A stretch of DNA of 16,000 nucleotides, from positions 1 through 16,000 of the forward strand of contig CAZRWU010000058.1 of NCBI GenBank assembly GCA_964603915.1. Direction: 5' to 3'. This stretch comes from REEP01 sp964603915. GTDB taxonomy: Bacteria; Pseudomonadota; Alphaproteobacteria; Rhodospirillales; Defluviicoccaceae. Made by a program: the position numbers and the translations under genes. Numbering within the stretch: position 1 is the stretch's first letter; each line of letters begins with the position of its first letter. The notes beneath the pieces are model-generated. The model saw nothing but the letters and a program-made list of their open reading frames with translations, did not search any database and was not told the origin of the DNA. This document shows positions 8,615 to 14,941 of the stretch, piece after piece.

Positions 8615-8640
8615 CGGGCGGTTCATGGCCGAACCGCCCG
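8615..8640 (+). terminator. Perfect 10-bp hairpin after frdD
   Basis: CGGGCGGTTC, a 6-base loop and GAACCGCCCG pair perfectly 22 bases after the frdD stop. The following bases (gttctccgg) have no T run, so it may stop transcription weakly, protect the frd mRNA 3' end, or attenuate read-through into yjbQ. The stem also pairs on the opposite strand. Confidence 0.5.
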
Positions 8641-8661
8641 GTTCTCCGGAAACGAATCATC

Positions 8662-9105
8662 ATGCAGCAGCGTCAGGGCGCCCTCACCGTCCGCACCCGT
8701 GGCCGGGGCCTCTACGAGATCACCGGCGAGATCAGCGCCTGGCTGTCGAGCCAGGGCGCCGCGGTCGGCATGGCGACTCTTTTCTGCCAGCACACCAGCG
8801 CCTCGCTGACGATTCAGGAGAACGCCGATCCCGACGTGCAGCGGGACATCGAGACGTTTTTCGAGCGCCTGGTGCGCGACGATCCGGCGCTTTACCGCCA
8901 CCGGGCGGAAGGCGCCGACGACATGCCGGCGCACATCCGCGCGGCGCTGACCGACGTGCAGTTGTCGATCCCGGTGCAGGGCGGCAGGATGGCCCTCGGC
9001 GCGTGGCAAGGCGTCTACCTGTTCGAGCACCGCACCTCGCCCCACCGCCGCCAGGTCGTGCTCCATTTCATCGGCGACCTGCGCGACGAACGGCCGGGCG
9101 CTTGA
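8662..9105 (+). CDS. yjbQ: YjbQ family protein (UPF0047; secondary thiamine-phosphate synthase family)
   Basis: This 147-residue soluble protein has the family hallmarks: a first strand TVRTRGRGLYEIT, FCQHTSASLTIQENADPDV (42-60) with its histidine, a DDMPAHIR segment (about 86-93) and a C-terminal QGVYLFEHR (about 117-125). Some members show weak thiamine-phosphate synthase activity, but the physiological role is not settled. The length is normal. Only a weak GGAAA precedes the ATG. It follows the frd hairpin and is 19 bases before the hemerythrin gene, so the two may share a transcript. Confidence 0.9.
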   Translation: MQQRQGALTVRTRGRGLYEITGEISAWLSSQGAAVGMATLFCQHTSASLTIQENADPDVQRDIETFFERLVRDDPALYRHRAEGADDMPAHIRAALTDVQLSIPVQGGRMALGAWQGVYLFEHRTSPHRRQVVLHFIGDLRDERPGA

Positions 9106-9124
9106 AGACCAACGGGAGGCATGG

Positions 9125-9556
9125 ATGAACCCAAGTCCAGGAGTGCAGCCCGCCGGGTCCGCGCGGGCCGACGTTGAAAGCGAGCACGAGGTGCAAATCG
9201 CCCTTCTATCGGCATTCGTTAATGCGGTCGCGGAAGGCCGCCCTCGCGAGGAACAAGGCGAAATCCTCGATCGCCTGCTCGACTATTCGAAACTGCACTT
9301 TCTCTCCGAGGAGCTGCTGATGCGCTTTTACAGCTACGGCGGCTATGAGGCGCACGTCCGCGAGCATGAGCAAACGGTGGAGCGGATCGAGGCCTTGCTC
9401 CGCAATCAGCGCACGCGCGATGGCGGCGCGGACGACGCCGGTCTGAGCCGCGCCGACGCGGAATCGCTGCGGCGGACGATCGGCGCCCATATCCGAGAGG
9501 CGGATCGCGCGCTCGCGGAGTTCCTTGCCCAGATGCGCGCCAGCCGCAAGGTGTAA
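9125..9556 (+). CDS. Hemerythrin-domain protein
   Basis: This 143-residue four-helix protein should bind a di-iron centre. The ligand set is complete: His21, His58-x3-Glu62, His77-x3-His81 and His122-x4-Asp127 (LHFLSEE, AHVREH, AHIREAD). Bacterial hemerythrins bind oxygen and serve as oxygen carriers or sensors, or relay iron or oxygen signals. This one has no output domain and no signal peptide. The usual DxxH lead-in to the first ligand is replaced by ESEHEVQ. GGGAGG 5 bases before the ATG supports the start; an overlapping ATG at 9121 leads to an early stop. Its position behind fumarate reductase and yjbQ fits an oxygen-related role by inference only. Confidence 0.88.
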   Translation: MNPSPGVQPAGSARADVESEHEVQIALLSAFVNAVAEGRPREEQGEILDRLLDYSKLHFLSEELLMRFYSYGGYEAHVREHEQTVERIEALLRNQRTRDGGADDAGLSRADAESLRRTIGAHIREADRALAEFLAQMRASRKV

Positions 9557-9685
9557 AGCTCCCTTCAAGTTCCCGTTGGTCGCACCGAAGCGCCTGGAAA
9601 AAACCTGCAAACCCGATCATGATAACGGAAGGGGGCGGAGCAAGTTGATGGCGCCGCGTCCGTTCCTTTGCGAGGGAGGAGCGCT

Positions 9686-10333
9686 ATGGAACCACAGGTG
9701 CAAAAGGATGAGGCCGGCAACGTCAAAATGATCCGTGAAGCCGTGGCGGTCTTTCACGATTATCAGACCTTGCAGGACGCCATCGACGATTTGCTGAACG
9801 CCGGCTTCGAGTACAGCGACATCAGTCTGTTAGCGAGCGAAAAGGCCGTCCAGGAAAAGCTGGGGCATCGCTACGAGAAGATCAGCGAACTCGAGGACGA
9901 TCCCGATGTCCCGCGCGTCGCCTACGCGGATCGCGATTCGCTGGTCGAAGGCCGGGCGGCGCTGGCGGGCGGCCTCGGTTACATCGGCGCGGTGGCCGCG
10001 GCCGGCGCCATCGTCGCCACGGGCGGGACGCTGGCGGCGATCATCGCCGGCGCCGTGATCGCCGGCGGCTCGGGCGGGGTGATCGGAACGCTTGCCGCGC
10101 GCTGGCTGGGCCGGGATCGCGCCAGCGATGTTCAATCGCAGCTGGAGAAGGGCGGGCTGCTGCTGTGGGTGAGGCTGCGTGACGAGGAGGTCGAGCGCCG
10201 GGCGCTGCGCGTCCTCACGCGGCTTTCGGCGGACGACGTGCACGTTCACGAACTGCCCGCGCCGAAAGATCCCGAGGGCGCGCCATGGCAGGACTTCTCG
10301 CCGGATCCGTTCCTGCCCGGCGCCAAGATATAG
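9686..10333 (+). CDS. Glycine-zipper membrane protein with stress-protein-like N-terminus
   Basis: This protein has 215 residues. Residues 18-55 (AVAVFHDYQTLQDAIDDLL ... ISLLAS) form an alpha/beta unit like the general stress protein 17M/YflT and related DUF families. Residues about 92-136 are a long Gly/Ala-rich hydrophobic region (GGLGYIGAVAAAGAIVATGG ... GGSGGVIG), a glycine-zipper hairpin likely to insert in or contact a membrane. A second alpha/beta half follows (LLLWVRLRDEEVERRALRVL, 158-177), echoing the first. AGGAG 4 bases before the ATG at 9686 chooses this start over an upstream TTG. The role is probably stress or envelope related; no activity can be assigned. Confidence 0.8.
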   Translation: MEPQVQKDEAGNVKMIREAVAVFHDYQTLQDAIDDLLNAGFEYSDISLLASEKAVQEKLGHRYEKISELEDDPDVPRVAYADRDSLVEGRAALAGGLGYIGAVAAAGAIVATGGTLAAIIAGAVIAGGSGGVIGTLAARWLGRDRASDVQSQLEKGGLLLWVRLRDEEVERRALRVLTRLSADDVHVHELPAPKDPEGAPWQDFSPDPFLPGAKI

Positions 10334-10338
10334 CGCAA

Positions 10339-10361
10339 GGCCGCTCCGCTGGGGAGCGGTC
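10339..10361 (+). promoter_or_regulatory. Hairpin enclosing the Shine-Dalgarno of the next gene
   Basis: CCGCTCC (10341-10347) pairs with GGAGCGG (10353-10359) across a 5-base loop, and two more pairs (one G-U) can extend it. The only purine-rich site before the ATG at 10369, GGGGAG at 10351-10356, lies partly in the stem. The hairpin could limit translation of the downstream gene or act as a weak terminator for the upstream one. There is no T run. Confidence 0.3.
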
Positions 10362-10368
10362 CGTCGTC

Positions 10369-10893
10369 ATGCAGCGGTGGCGCGGACGGCGCTGGAAACA
10401 CGGACAGCCGGAGCCGACCGGATGCGCGGCGGACGCGGTGATGGACGCCGCGGCGCTGCTTGATGTGACTGAGTTCGACCTGTTCCGGCTTGCATACCGC
10501 TGGCGGTTCGATCGCCTCCCCGCCGAGGCCGTGCTGGAGAACGCGTTCGCCGCCTACATGCTGCGCGGTTCCGTGCCGCCATGGGTGACGGCCGTGTGTC
10601 GCGAGGCGATCGAGCGGCGGAACCGCGGCGTTCTCAATGCGGAGGCGATGGGAGCGGGACGATTCCGGGACCGTCCCGCCCGGCCGCGCTGCGGCGTCCT
10701 CTGGGTCGGCGCGGCGATGGCGGCGTGGCTCCTGATGATGGTTTGCCTTCTCGATCTCCGCCCCGATCCGCGGACGGCCTCGACGGCGGCGGAATGCCGG
10801 GGCGGCCCAACCCTGTACCACGACTGGGCGGCGCTGATCGCCGGCCAGCCGCGAGCTTCTTGCGGGACGGCGCTCGCTAGCGGATCTCGATGA
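10369..10893 (+). CDS. Hypothetical one-helix membrane protein
   Basis: This 174-residue protein is not one I recognise. A basic start (MQRWRGRRWK) is followed by a helical soluble region, LLDVTEFDLFRLAYRWRFDR ... FAAYMLRGSVPPWVTAVC (about 30-82), which looks conserved in style. One hydrophobic helix (about 108-127) and a short Pro/Cys-containing tail follow. An in-frame ATG at 10285 would overlap the upstream gene by 49 bases, so 10369 is preferred; an ATG at 10441 is also possible. The last 17 bases overlap the 3' end of the convergent TPM gene. Confidence 0.6.
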   Translation: MQRWRGRRWKHGQPEPTGCAADAVMDAAALLDVTEFDLFRLAYRWRFDRLPAEAVLENAFAAYMLRGSVPPWVTAVCREAIERRNRGVLNAEAMGAGRFRDRPARPRCGVLWVGAAMAAWLLMMVCLLDLRPDPRTASTAAECRGGPTLYHDWAALIAGQPRASCGTALASGSR

Positions 10894-11497
10894 GCTGGTT
10901 GGGCAGTTCGTTAACGTCGCCGGGGCGCCAGGGGTGATGTTCGGCCATCACCGCGGTGCAGGCGGCGATGGCGTCGATGAAGCCGTCGGCGACTTGGCCG
11001 GCCCGGACCTTCGTCGCGAAGTCGGCGACGATCGCCTGCCAGACGGCCGGGTTGGCGCGGTCCTGGATGCCGCGGTCGGCGATGATCTCGACGTAATGCT
11101 CGGCGACCGAGACGAACAGGAGCACCCCGGTGCGCTCCTTCGTCGAGGACAGGCCGAGATCGAGGAACAACTGGTGGGCATGCCGCCGCGCCCGCTCCTC
11201 TTGCACGGACCGCGGCACGAGCGCCATCGTCAAGGGAGGCCAACGGAAAGCGAGGGCGAGGGCGATGAAGGCGAGAACCTGACCGGCGTAGAAAACGTCG
11301 ATGCGCGGATCGATGGGCAACAGCAGGACGAGGCCCGACAGCAACAGGACGAGGCCGGCGGCCGCCAGGGTCGGCAGGTAGAGATAGTCGCTGCTCTTCG
11401 CGGCGATGACGGTGACGAACTCGCCCGACGTCTTGGTCTCCGCCTTGCGGACCGCGGCCTCGATACGCGCTTTCTCATCGTCGGCGAGAAACGGCAT
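10877..11497 (-). CDS. TPM-domain membrane protein (TPM domain split by two membrane helices)
   Basis: This 206-residue protein is the third gene of the lemA operon. It begins FLADDEKARIEAAVRKAETKTSGEFVTVIA, the first part of a TPM (thylakoid-associated protein/phosphatase-like) domain. Two hydrophobic helices (about 43-60 and 70-84) intervene, then the rest of the domain resumes: ERARRHAHQLFLDLGL, TGVLLFVSVAEHYVEIIADRGI, and a helical tail. The true start is the ATG at 11497, not the upstream in-frame alanine-rich extension, which is antisense-style reading of the previous gene's Gly-rich repeats. It starts 1 base after the upstream gene's stop. The biochemical role is unknown; some TPM proteins have been reported as phosphatases or photosystem assembly factors. 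Confidence 0.85.
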   Translation of the reverse strand: MPFLADDEKARIEAAVRKAETKTSGEFVTVIAAKSSDYLYLPTLAAAGLVLLLSGLVLLLPIDPRIDVFYAGQVLAFIALALAFRWPPLTMALVPRSVQEERARRHAHQLFLDLGLSSTKERTGVLLFVSVAEHYVEIIADRGIQDRANPAVWQAIVADFATKVRAGQVADGFIDAIAACTAVMAEHHPWRPGDVNELPNQLIEIR

Positions 11498-11498
11498 G

Positions 11499-12311
11499 CT
11501 ACCAGCGCCCCGTCGCGCCGCCGCCGCCGAAGCCGCCGCCGCCGCCGCTGAAACCGCCGCCGCCGAACCCGCCCCCACCAAAGCCGCCGCCGCGCGAGCC
11601 CCTGCCGCCGCGGCCGATATGGGTCGGCGGGAAGCCGCCGTACCAGCCGCCGCGCCGTCCTCGCCCCGATCCCCTGCTTCGCGCAATCATCAGGAAAATA
11701 AACAGCAAAATCATGGGAAGGAGGGGGAGAAATTCTTGCGACTCCTCCTGGCGCGCCGGCCGCCTTCTCTCCGGCACGACGGCGCCCGGGGGCGCTCCGC
11801 CGAGAATTTCGAGAATGGCGCCCGTTCCGGCGACGATGCCCTGGCCAAAGCGGCCGGCCCGGAACTCCGGAAGAATAATGTTTTCGATGATGAGCCTGCT
11901 GGTCGCGTCGGTGAGTTCGCCCTCGAGGCCGTAGCCGACCTCGATGCGCACCGCGCGCTCGTTGGGCGCGACGATCAGCAAGGCGCCGGTGTCCTTGTCC
12001 GCCTCGCCGATGCCCCAATGCCGCCCGAGCTGATAGCCGTAGTCCTCGATCGGCAGCCCCTGAAGCGAGTTGAGCGTGACCACGACCACCTGCGTGGCGG
12101 TCTTGCGTTCGTGCTCGGCAAGCGCCGCGACGACCGACTCGCGCTGCTGCGCCGTCAACAGGCGGGCCTCATCGACGACGCGGCCGGTGAGCCGGGGAAA
12201 CTCCACCGCCAGCGCGGCGAGCGCCGCGCAGACAAGGAAGACACAGGCGGCGATGAAAAGCGTCGCCGCCTTGCCCGGAAAACGTCCCCCGAAAAAACCT
12301 GGAATGGTCAC
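11499..12311 (-). CDS. TPM-domain (YgcG family) membrane protein with Gly-rich C-terminus
   Basis: This protein has 270 residues from a GTG start that overlaps the lemA stop by 1 base. A hydrophobic signal or anchor (about 14-36) precedes a periplasmic TPM domain (about 38-170) with GRVVDEARLL, VVVVTLNSLQGLPIEDYG, TGALLIVAPNERAVRIEVGYGLEG and LTDA. The GYGLEG...LTD region is a conserved, proposed metal-binding part of the family. A second helix (194-210) is followed by a tail of arginine and GGGF-type repeats (about 213-270), typical of YgcG-like proteins. Context with LemA is a widespread pairing; the function is not established. Confidence 0.9.
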   Translation of the reverse strand: MTIPGFFGGRFPGKAATLFIAACVFLVCAALAALAVEFPRLTGRVVDEARLLTAQQRESVVAALAEHERKTATQVVVVTLNSLQGLPIEDYGYQLGRHWGIGEADKDTGALLIVAPNERAVRIEVGYGLEGELTDATSRLIIENIILPEFRAGRFGQGIVAGTGAILEILGGAPPGAVVPERRRPARQEESQEFLPLLPMILLFIFLMIARSRGSGRGRRGGWYGGFPPTHIGRGGRGSRGGGFGGGGFGGGGFSGGGGGFGGGGATGRW

Positions 12312-12940
12312 TAGAAGCTGATCCTCGGCGCCTCCATGGCGCTCTCGGCGATGGTGAAGTTCTCCTTCGGCTCGGCGCCCCGGTGAACGATCGCCGCCCA
12401 GACCGATCCCGGGAAGGTGCGCAGCTCGGTATTGTAGCGTTGCACCGCCTGGATGTAGTCGCGGCGGGCGACGGCGATCCGGTTCTCGGTGCCTTCGAGC
12501 TGGGATTGCAGCGCGATGAAGTTCTGGTTGGCCTTGAGGTCGGGGTACTGCTCGACGACGACGAGAAGCCGGGACAGGGCCGAGCCCAGCGCCGCCTGGT
12601 TTCTCTGAAATTCGTCGAACGCCTGCTCGTTGGTCAGGATGTCCGGCGGGATGTTAGTCTGGGCGACGCGGCTGCGCGCCTCGACTACCGCCTGCAACGT
12701 CTCACGCTCGAAGTTGGCGGCGCCTCTGACGGTTGCTTCCAGGTTGGGCACGAGGTCGGCCCGGCGCTGATACTGGTTCAGGACCTGGGACCACGCCGCG
12801 TTCACCTCTTCCTCCAGGGTCGGGATGGTGTTGACGCCACACGCATTGAGCAGAGCCATGACGCCCAGGAGGGCGGCGACCCGGCGGGCGCCCGCGCCGA
12901 AACGCGATCCGCGCCTGCTTCTTGTCAAAACGGCATTCAT
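12311..12940 (-). CDS. lemA: LemA family lipoprotein
   Basis: This 209-residue protein is first in a three-gene operon. A basic start and hydrophobic segment end in a lipobox LNAC with Cys34, so the product is probably a lipoprotein. The LemA signature follows: EEEVNAAWSQVLNQYQRRADLVPNLEATVRGAANFERETLQAVVEARS (about 42-91), then LSRLLVVVEQYPDLKANQNFIALQSQLEGTENRI and the FPGSVWA segment. LemA proteins are long helical bundles whose role is unclear. The ATG at 12940 is chosen because AAGGAG lies 10 bases upstream and the lipoprotein signal begins there; the 80-codon upstream extension in frame is low complexity. No clear promoter was found. Confidence 0.92.
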   Translation of the reverse strand: MNAVLTRSRRGSRFGAGARRVAALLGVMALLNACGVNTIPTLEEEVNAAWSQVLNQYQRRADLVPNLEATVRGAANFERETLQAVVEARSRVAQTNIPPDILTNEQAFDEFQRNQAALGSALSRLLVVVEQYPDLKANQNFIALQSQLEGTENRIAVARRDYIQAVQRYNTELRTFPGSVWAAIVHRGAEPKENFTIAESAMEAPRISF

Positions 12941-13053
12941 CAAAAGAACACTCCTTTGGGATGGCGATCGGAACCGCCGCCACGGCGAACAGTGGCAAAT
13001 TCCATGGGCCCGTTCAATTGCCATTGCCGCAGCCACGACGTTACGCTCTCTGG

Positions 13054-13084
13054 CAAAGCCGGCGCCGACCAAAGCCGGCGCCGA
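13054..13084. repeat. Two-copy tandem repeat, 15-bp unit, 16-bp period
   Basis: CAAAGCCGGCGCCGA occurs at 13054-13068 and again at 13070-13084 with one base between. Each copy contains the palindromic core GCCGGC. Confidence 0.8.
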
Positions 13085-13124
13085 GACGCGTCCGAAACCA
13101 GCGCCGGCGTTGAACGGAAGGCGG

Positions 13125-13178
13125 CTCGCGGCGTTGCGCGGCCAGCCGTCCTCTCGCGGCGTTGCGCGGCCAGCCGTC
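13125..13178. repeat. Two-copy tandem repeat, 26-bp unit, 28-bp period
   Basis: Bases 13125-13150 and 13153-13178 are identical over 26 bp (both begin ctcgcggcgt and end gccagccgtc). A degenerate third start (tcgcggc) follows. It may have arisen by slippage or be a tandem binding site. Confidence 0.85.
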
Positions 13179-13407
13179 ATCGCGGCTGTCGATCGTCGCG
13201 GAGACCGCCGCGCATGACGTTTTCCTCTCGTTCCGTAGGGACCCTATCCCCATATGGGATCGTGGGGCGCGGGCGACACGGCCGAAACTTCCAGCCGCCG
13301 ATGCCATGGCGGAAGAGGCAACGGCAGCGCCGCCGTCACAAATCCTTCACTTGTCGATGCACGCAACGCAGCTACGTTGCCAGCAAAGGGGCCGAAGCGG
13401 AAAATTC

Positions 13408-14889
13408 ATGCCGATTGAAAGCGCAAAGGAGCTGCTTGCGGAACTGAGGCGAATCCGCGACGAGGTCGGCATACGCGCCGACGAAATTCGCAAGGGCTGG
13501 GAGCCAAAGCTTCATCGCGACGCGTTTTGGCCAGGCGCGGAAAACCTCGCCGATTACCTAGCTTTTCGCAGCTTGGATCTGCGGCCGGTGGAGGCGGCGC
13601 TGGCGCCCTGGGGACTTGCCTCGCTTGGCCGTTGCGAAGGCCGCGTCATGCCGAGCTTGAGAGCGATCATCGCCAATCTGGAGCTGATCTGTCGCGTCAA
13701 TGCGGAAACCCCGCGGCCCGATCCCGCCGACTTTCGGCGGGGCATCGACAACCTCGCGCGCAATACCCAAGATATCCTCGGACCCGGTTCCAAGGGCAGA
13801 CGGACACACATTCTCGTCACCCTTTCGCCGCAAGCCGCGGAGGACAAAGATCACGTTCGTGAACTGATCGACGCGGGAATGGACTGCGCCCGCATCAACT
13901 GCGCCCACGGCGCGCCCGCCGAGTGGGCGGCGATGGCGGGGAACGTCAAAAGCGTCGGACGCAAGCGCCGCAGGGACGTCCGCGTGCTGGTCGACCTGGC
14001 GGGGCCCAAGGTGCGGACCGAGACTGTCATCACCCCGAAAAAGCGCAAGCGCGTCGAGCCGGGCGACAAGATACTGCTGACGTTCGGCAAGCCTGTCGGC
14101 AACAGCGAGTTCGCCTACCAGGCCAGTTGCACGGCGCCCGAAGTGCTCCGCCAAGTCTCCGTCGGCGCCGACGTCTCGATCAAGGACGGCTTGATCCGCG
14201 GCGCCATCGAGGCCGTTCGCCCGGAGGGACTGGTGATGGCCGTGACCCGCACCCCGCCCCGCGGCCAATCGCTGAAAGCCGAAAAAGGAATCAATTTTCC
14301 CGGCACGGACCTGATCGTCTCGCCGTTGTCGGAGGACGACGCCGAAGCGTTGGACTTCGCCGTGCAACATGCCGACATCATCAGCTATTCCTTCGTCCAG
14401 CGGCCCGAGGATATCGCCTTGCTTCAGGCCGAGATCGCCCGCCGCGACGCCGATCGGGCGCACATGCCGATCGTCGCCAAGGTGGAAACGCAGCTCGCTT
14501 TTACCAATCTTCCCGAACTTATCGTTCAAGCCGCCGGCAACAATCCGTTCGCGGTGATGATCGCGCGCGGCGATCTCGCCGTCGAAATCGGCTACGAGCG
14601 GCTTTCCGAGGTTCAGGAGGAGATCCTGTGGCTGTGCGAGGCGGCCCACGTTCCGGTGATCTGGGCGACGCAAGTGCTGGAGAGTATCGTCAAGCAGGGA
14701 ATGCCGTCGCGCGGCGAATTCACCGACGCCGCCATGGCCGAGCGCGCCGAATGCGTCATGCTCAACAAGGGTCCCTACATCGCCGAGGGCATCCGCGTTC
14801 TCGACAACGTGCTGCGGCGGATGGAAGGGCACCGCCTCAAGCGCAGCACCCAGCTTCGCCCGCTCAAGGCCTGGCAGGCGGTCGGGTGA
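13408..14889 (+). CDS. Pyruvate-kinase-like protein lacking the C-terminal domain
   Basis: This protein has 493 residues. Residues 1-125 are a helical extension (DLRPVEAALAPWGLASLGRCEGRV) not found in classical pyruvate kinase. From 133 the (beta/alpha)8 barrel is recognisable: ILVTLSPQA, GMDCARINCAHG (Arg162, Asn164), VLVDLAGPKVRT (Asp196, Arg203), KGINFPGTD, SFVQRPEDI, VAKVET (Lys358 and Glu360, the catalytic lysine and metal ligand), ARGDLAVE (Asp389) and WATQVLES (Thr421). A beta-barrel B-like insert lies at about 205-290. The protein ends just after the barrel, so the C-terminal domain of about 110 residues that binds effectors is missing. The nucleotide-loop serine of RLNFSHG is Ala166, and the AVMLSGETA motif has become CVMLNKGPYIAEG. 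It probably acts on phosphoenolpyruvate/pyruvate chemistry, but activity is uncertain. No strong Shine-Dalgarno is seen; ATGs at 13306 and 13357 are alternative starts. Confidence 0.88.
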   Translation: MPIESAKELLAELRRIRDEVGIRADEIRKGWEPKLHRDAFWPGAENLADYLAFRSLDLRPVEAALAPWGLASLGRCEGRVMPSLRAIIANLELICRVNAETPRPDPADFRRGIDNLARNTQDILGPGSKGRRTHILVTLSPQAAEDKDHVRELIDAGMDCARINCAHGAPAEWAAMAGNVKSVGRKRRRDVRVLVDLAGPKVRTETVITPKKRKRVEPGDKILLTFGKPVGNSEFAYQASCTAPEVLRQVSVGADVSIKDGLIRGAIEAVRPEGLVMAVTRTPPRGQSLKAEKGINFPGTDLIVSPLSEDDAEALDFAVQHADIISYSFVQRPEDIALLQAEIARRDADRAHMPIVAKVETQLAFTNLPELIVQAAGNNPFAVMIARGDLAVEIGYERLSEVQEEILWLCEAAHVPVIWATQVLESIVKQGMPSRGEFTDAAMAERAECVMLNKGPYIAEGIRVLDNVLRRMEGHRLKRSTQLRPLKAWQAVG

Positions 14890-14941
14890 CGGGCGGTGGA
14901 CGGCCGGCGATGCGGCCCGCGCGTTCCGTGAGCCGTGCCGG

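Larger units (their letters stand above)
12941..13407. other. 467-bp divergent spacer between lemA and the pyruvate-kinase-like gene
   Basis: No credible gene. It contains two unrelated short tandem repeats (13054-13084 and 13125-13178) and two adjacent small palindromes (TAGGGACCCTA at 13236-13246 and CCCATATGGG at 13249-13258). The palindromes could be regulator-binding sites. I did not find a promoter close to sigma-70 consensus for either gene. Confidence 0.55.

Noticed and set aside
11406..12314. Plus-strand frame of 302 codons opposite the TPM genes
   Set aside because: Its alanine-rich run is the reverse reading of the Gly-rich repeats of the minus-strand TPM protein.
12383..13447. 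Plus-strand frame of 354 codons across lemA and its spacer
   Set aside because: It is antisense to a well-supported LemA gene, then low-complexity spacer; no motif or ribosome-binding site.
13558..14832. Minus-strand frame of 424 codons opposite the pyruvate-kinase-like gene
   Set aside because: It is antisense to a recognisable barrel enzyme; low-information composition and no supporting start site.
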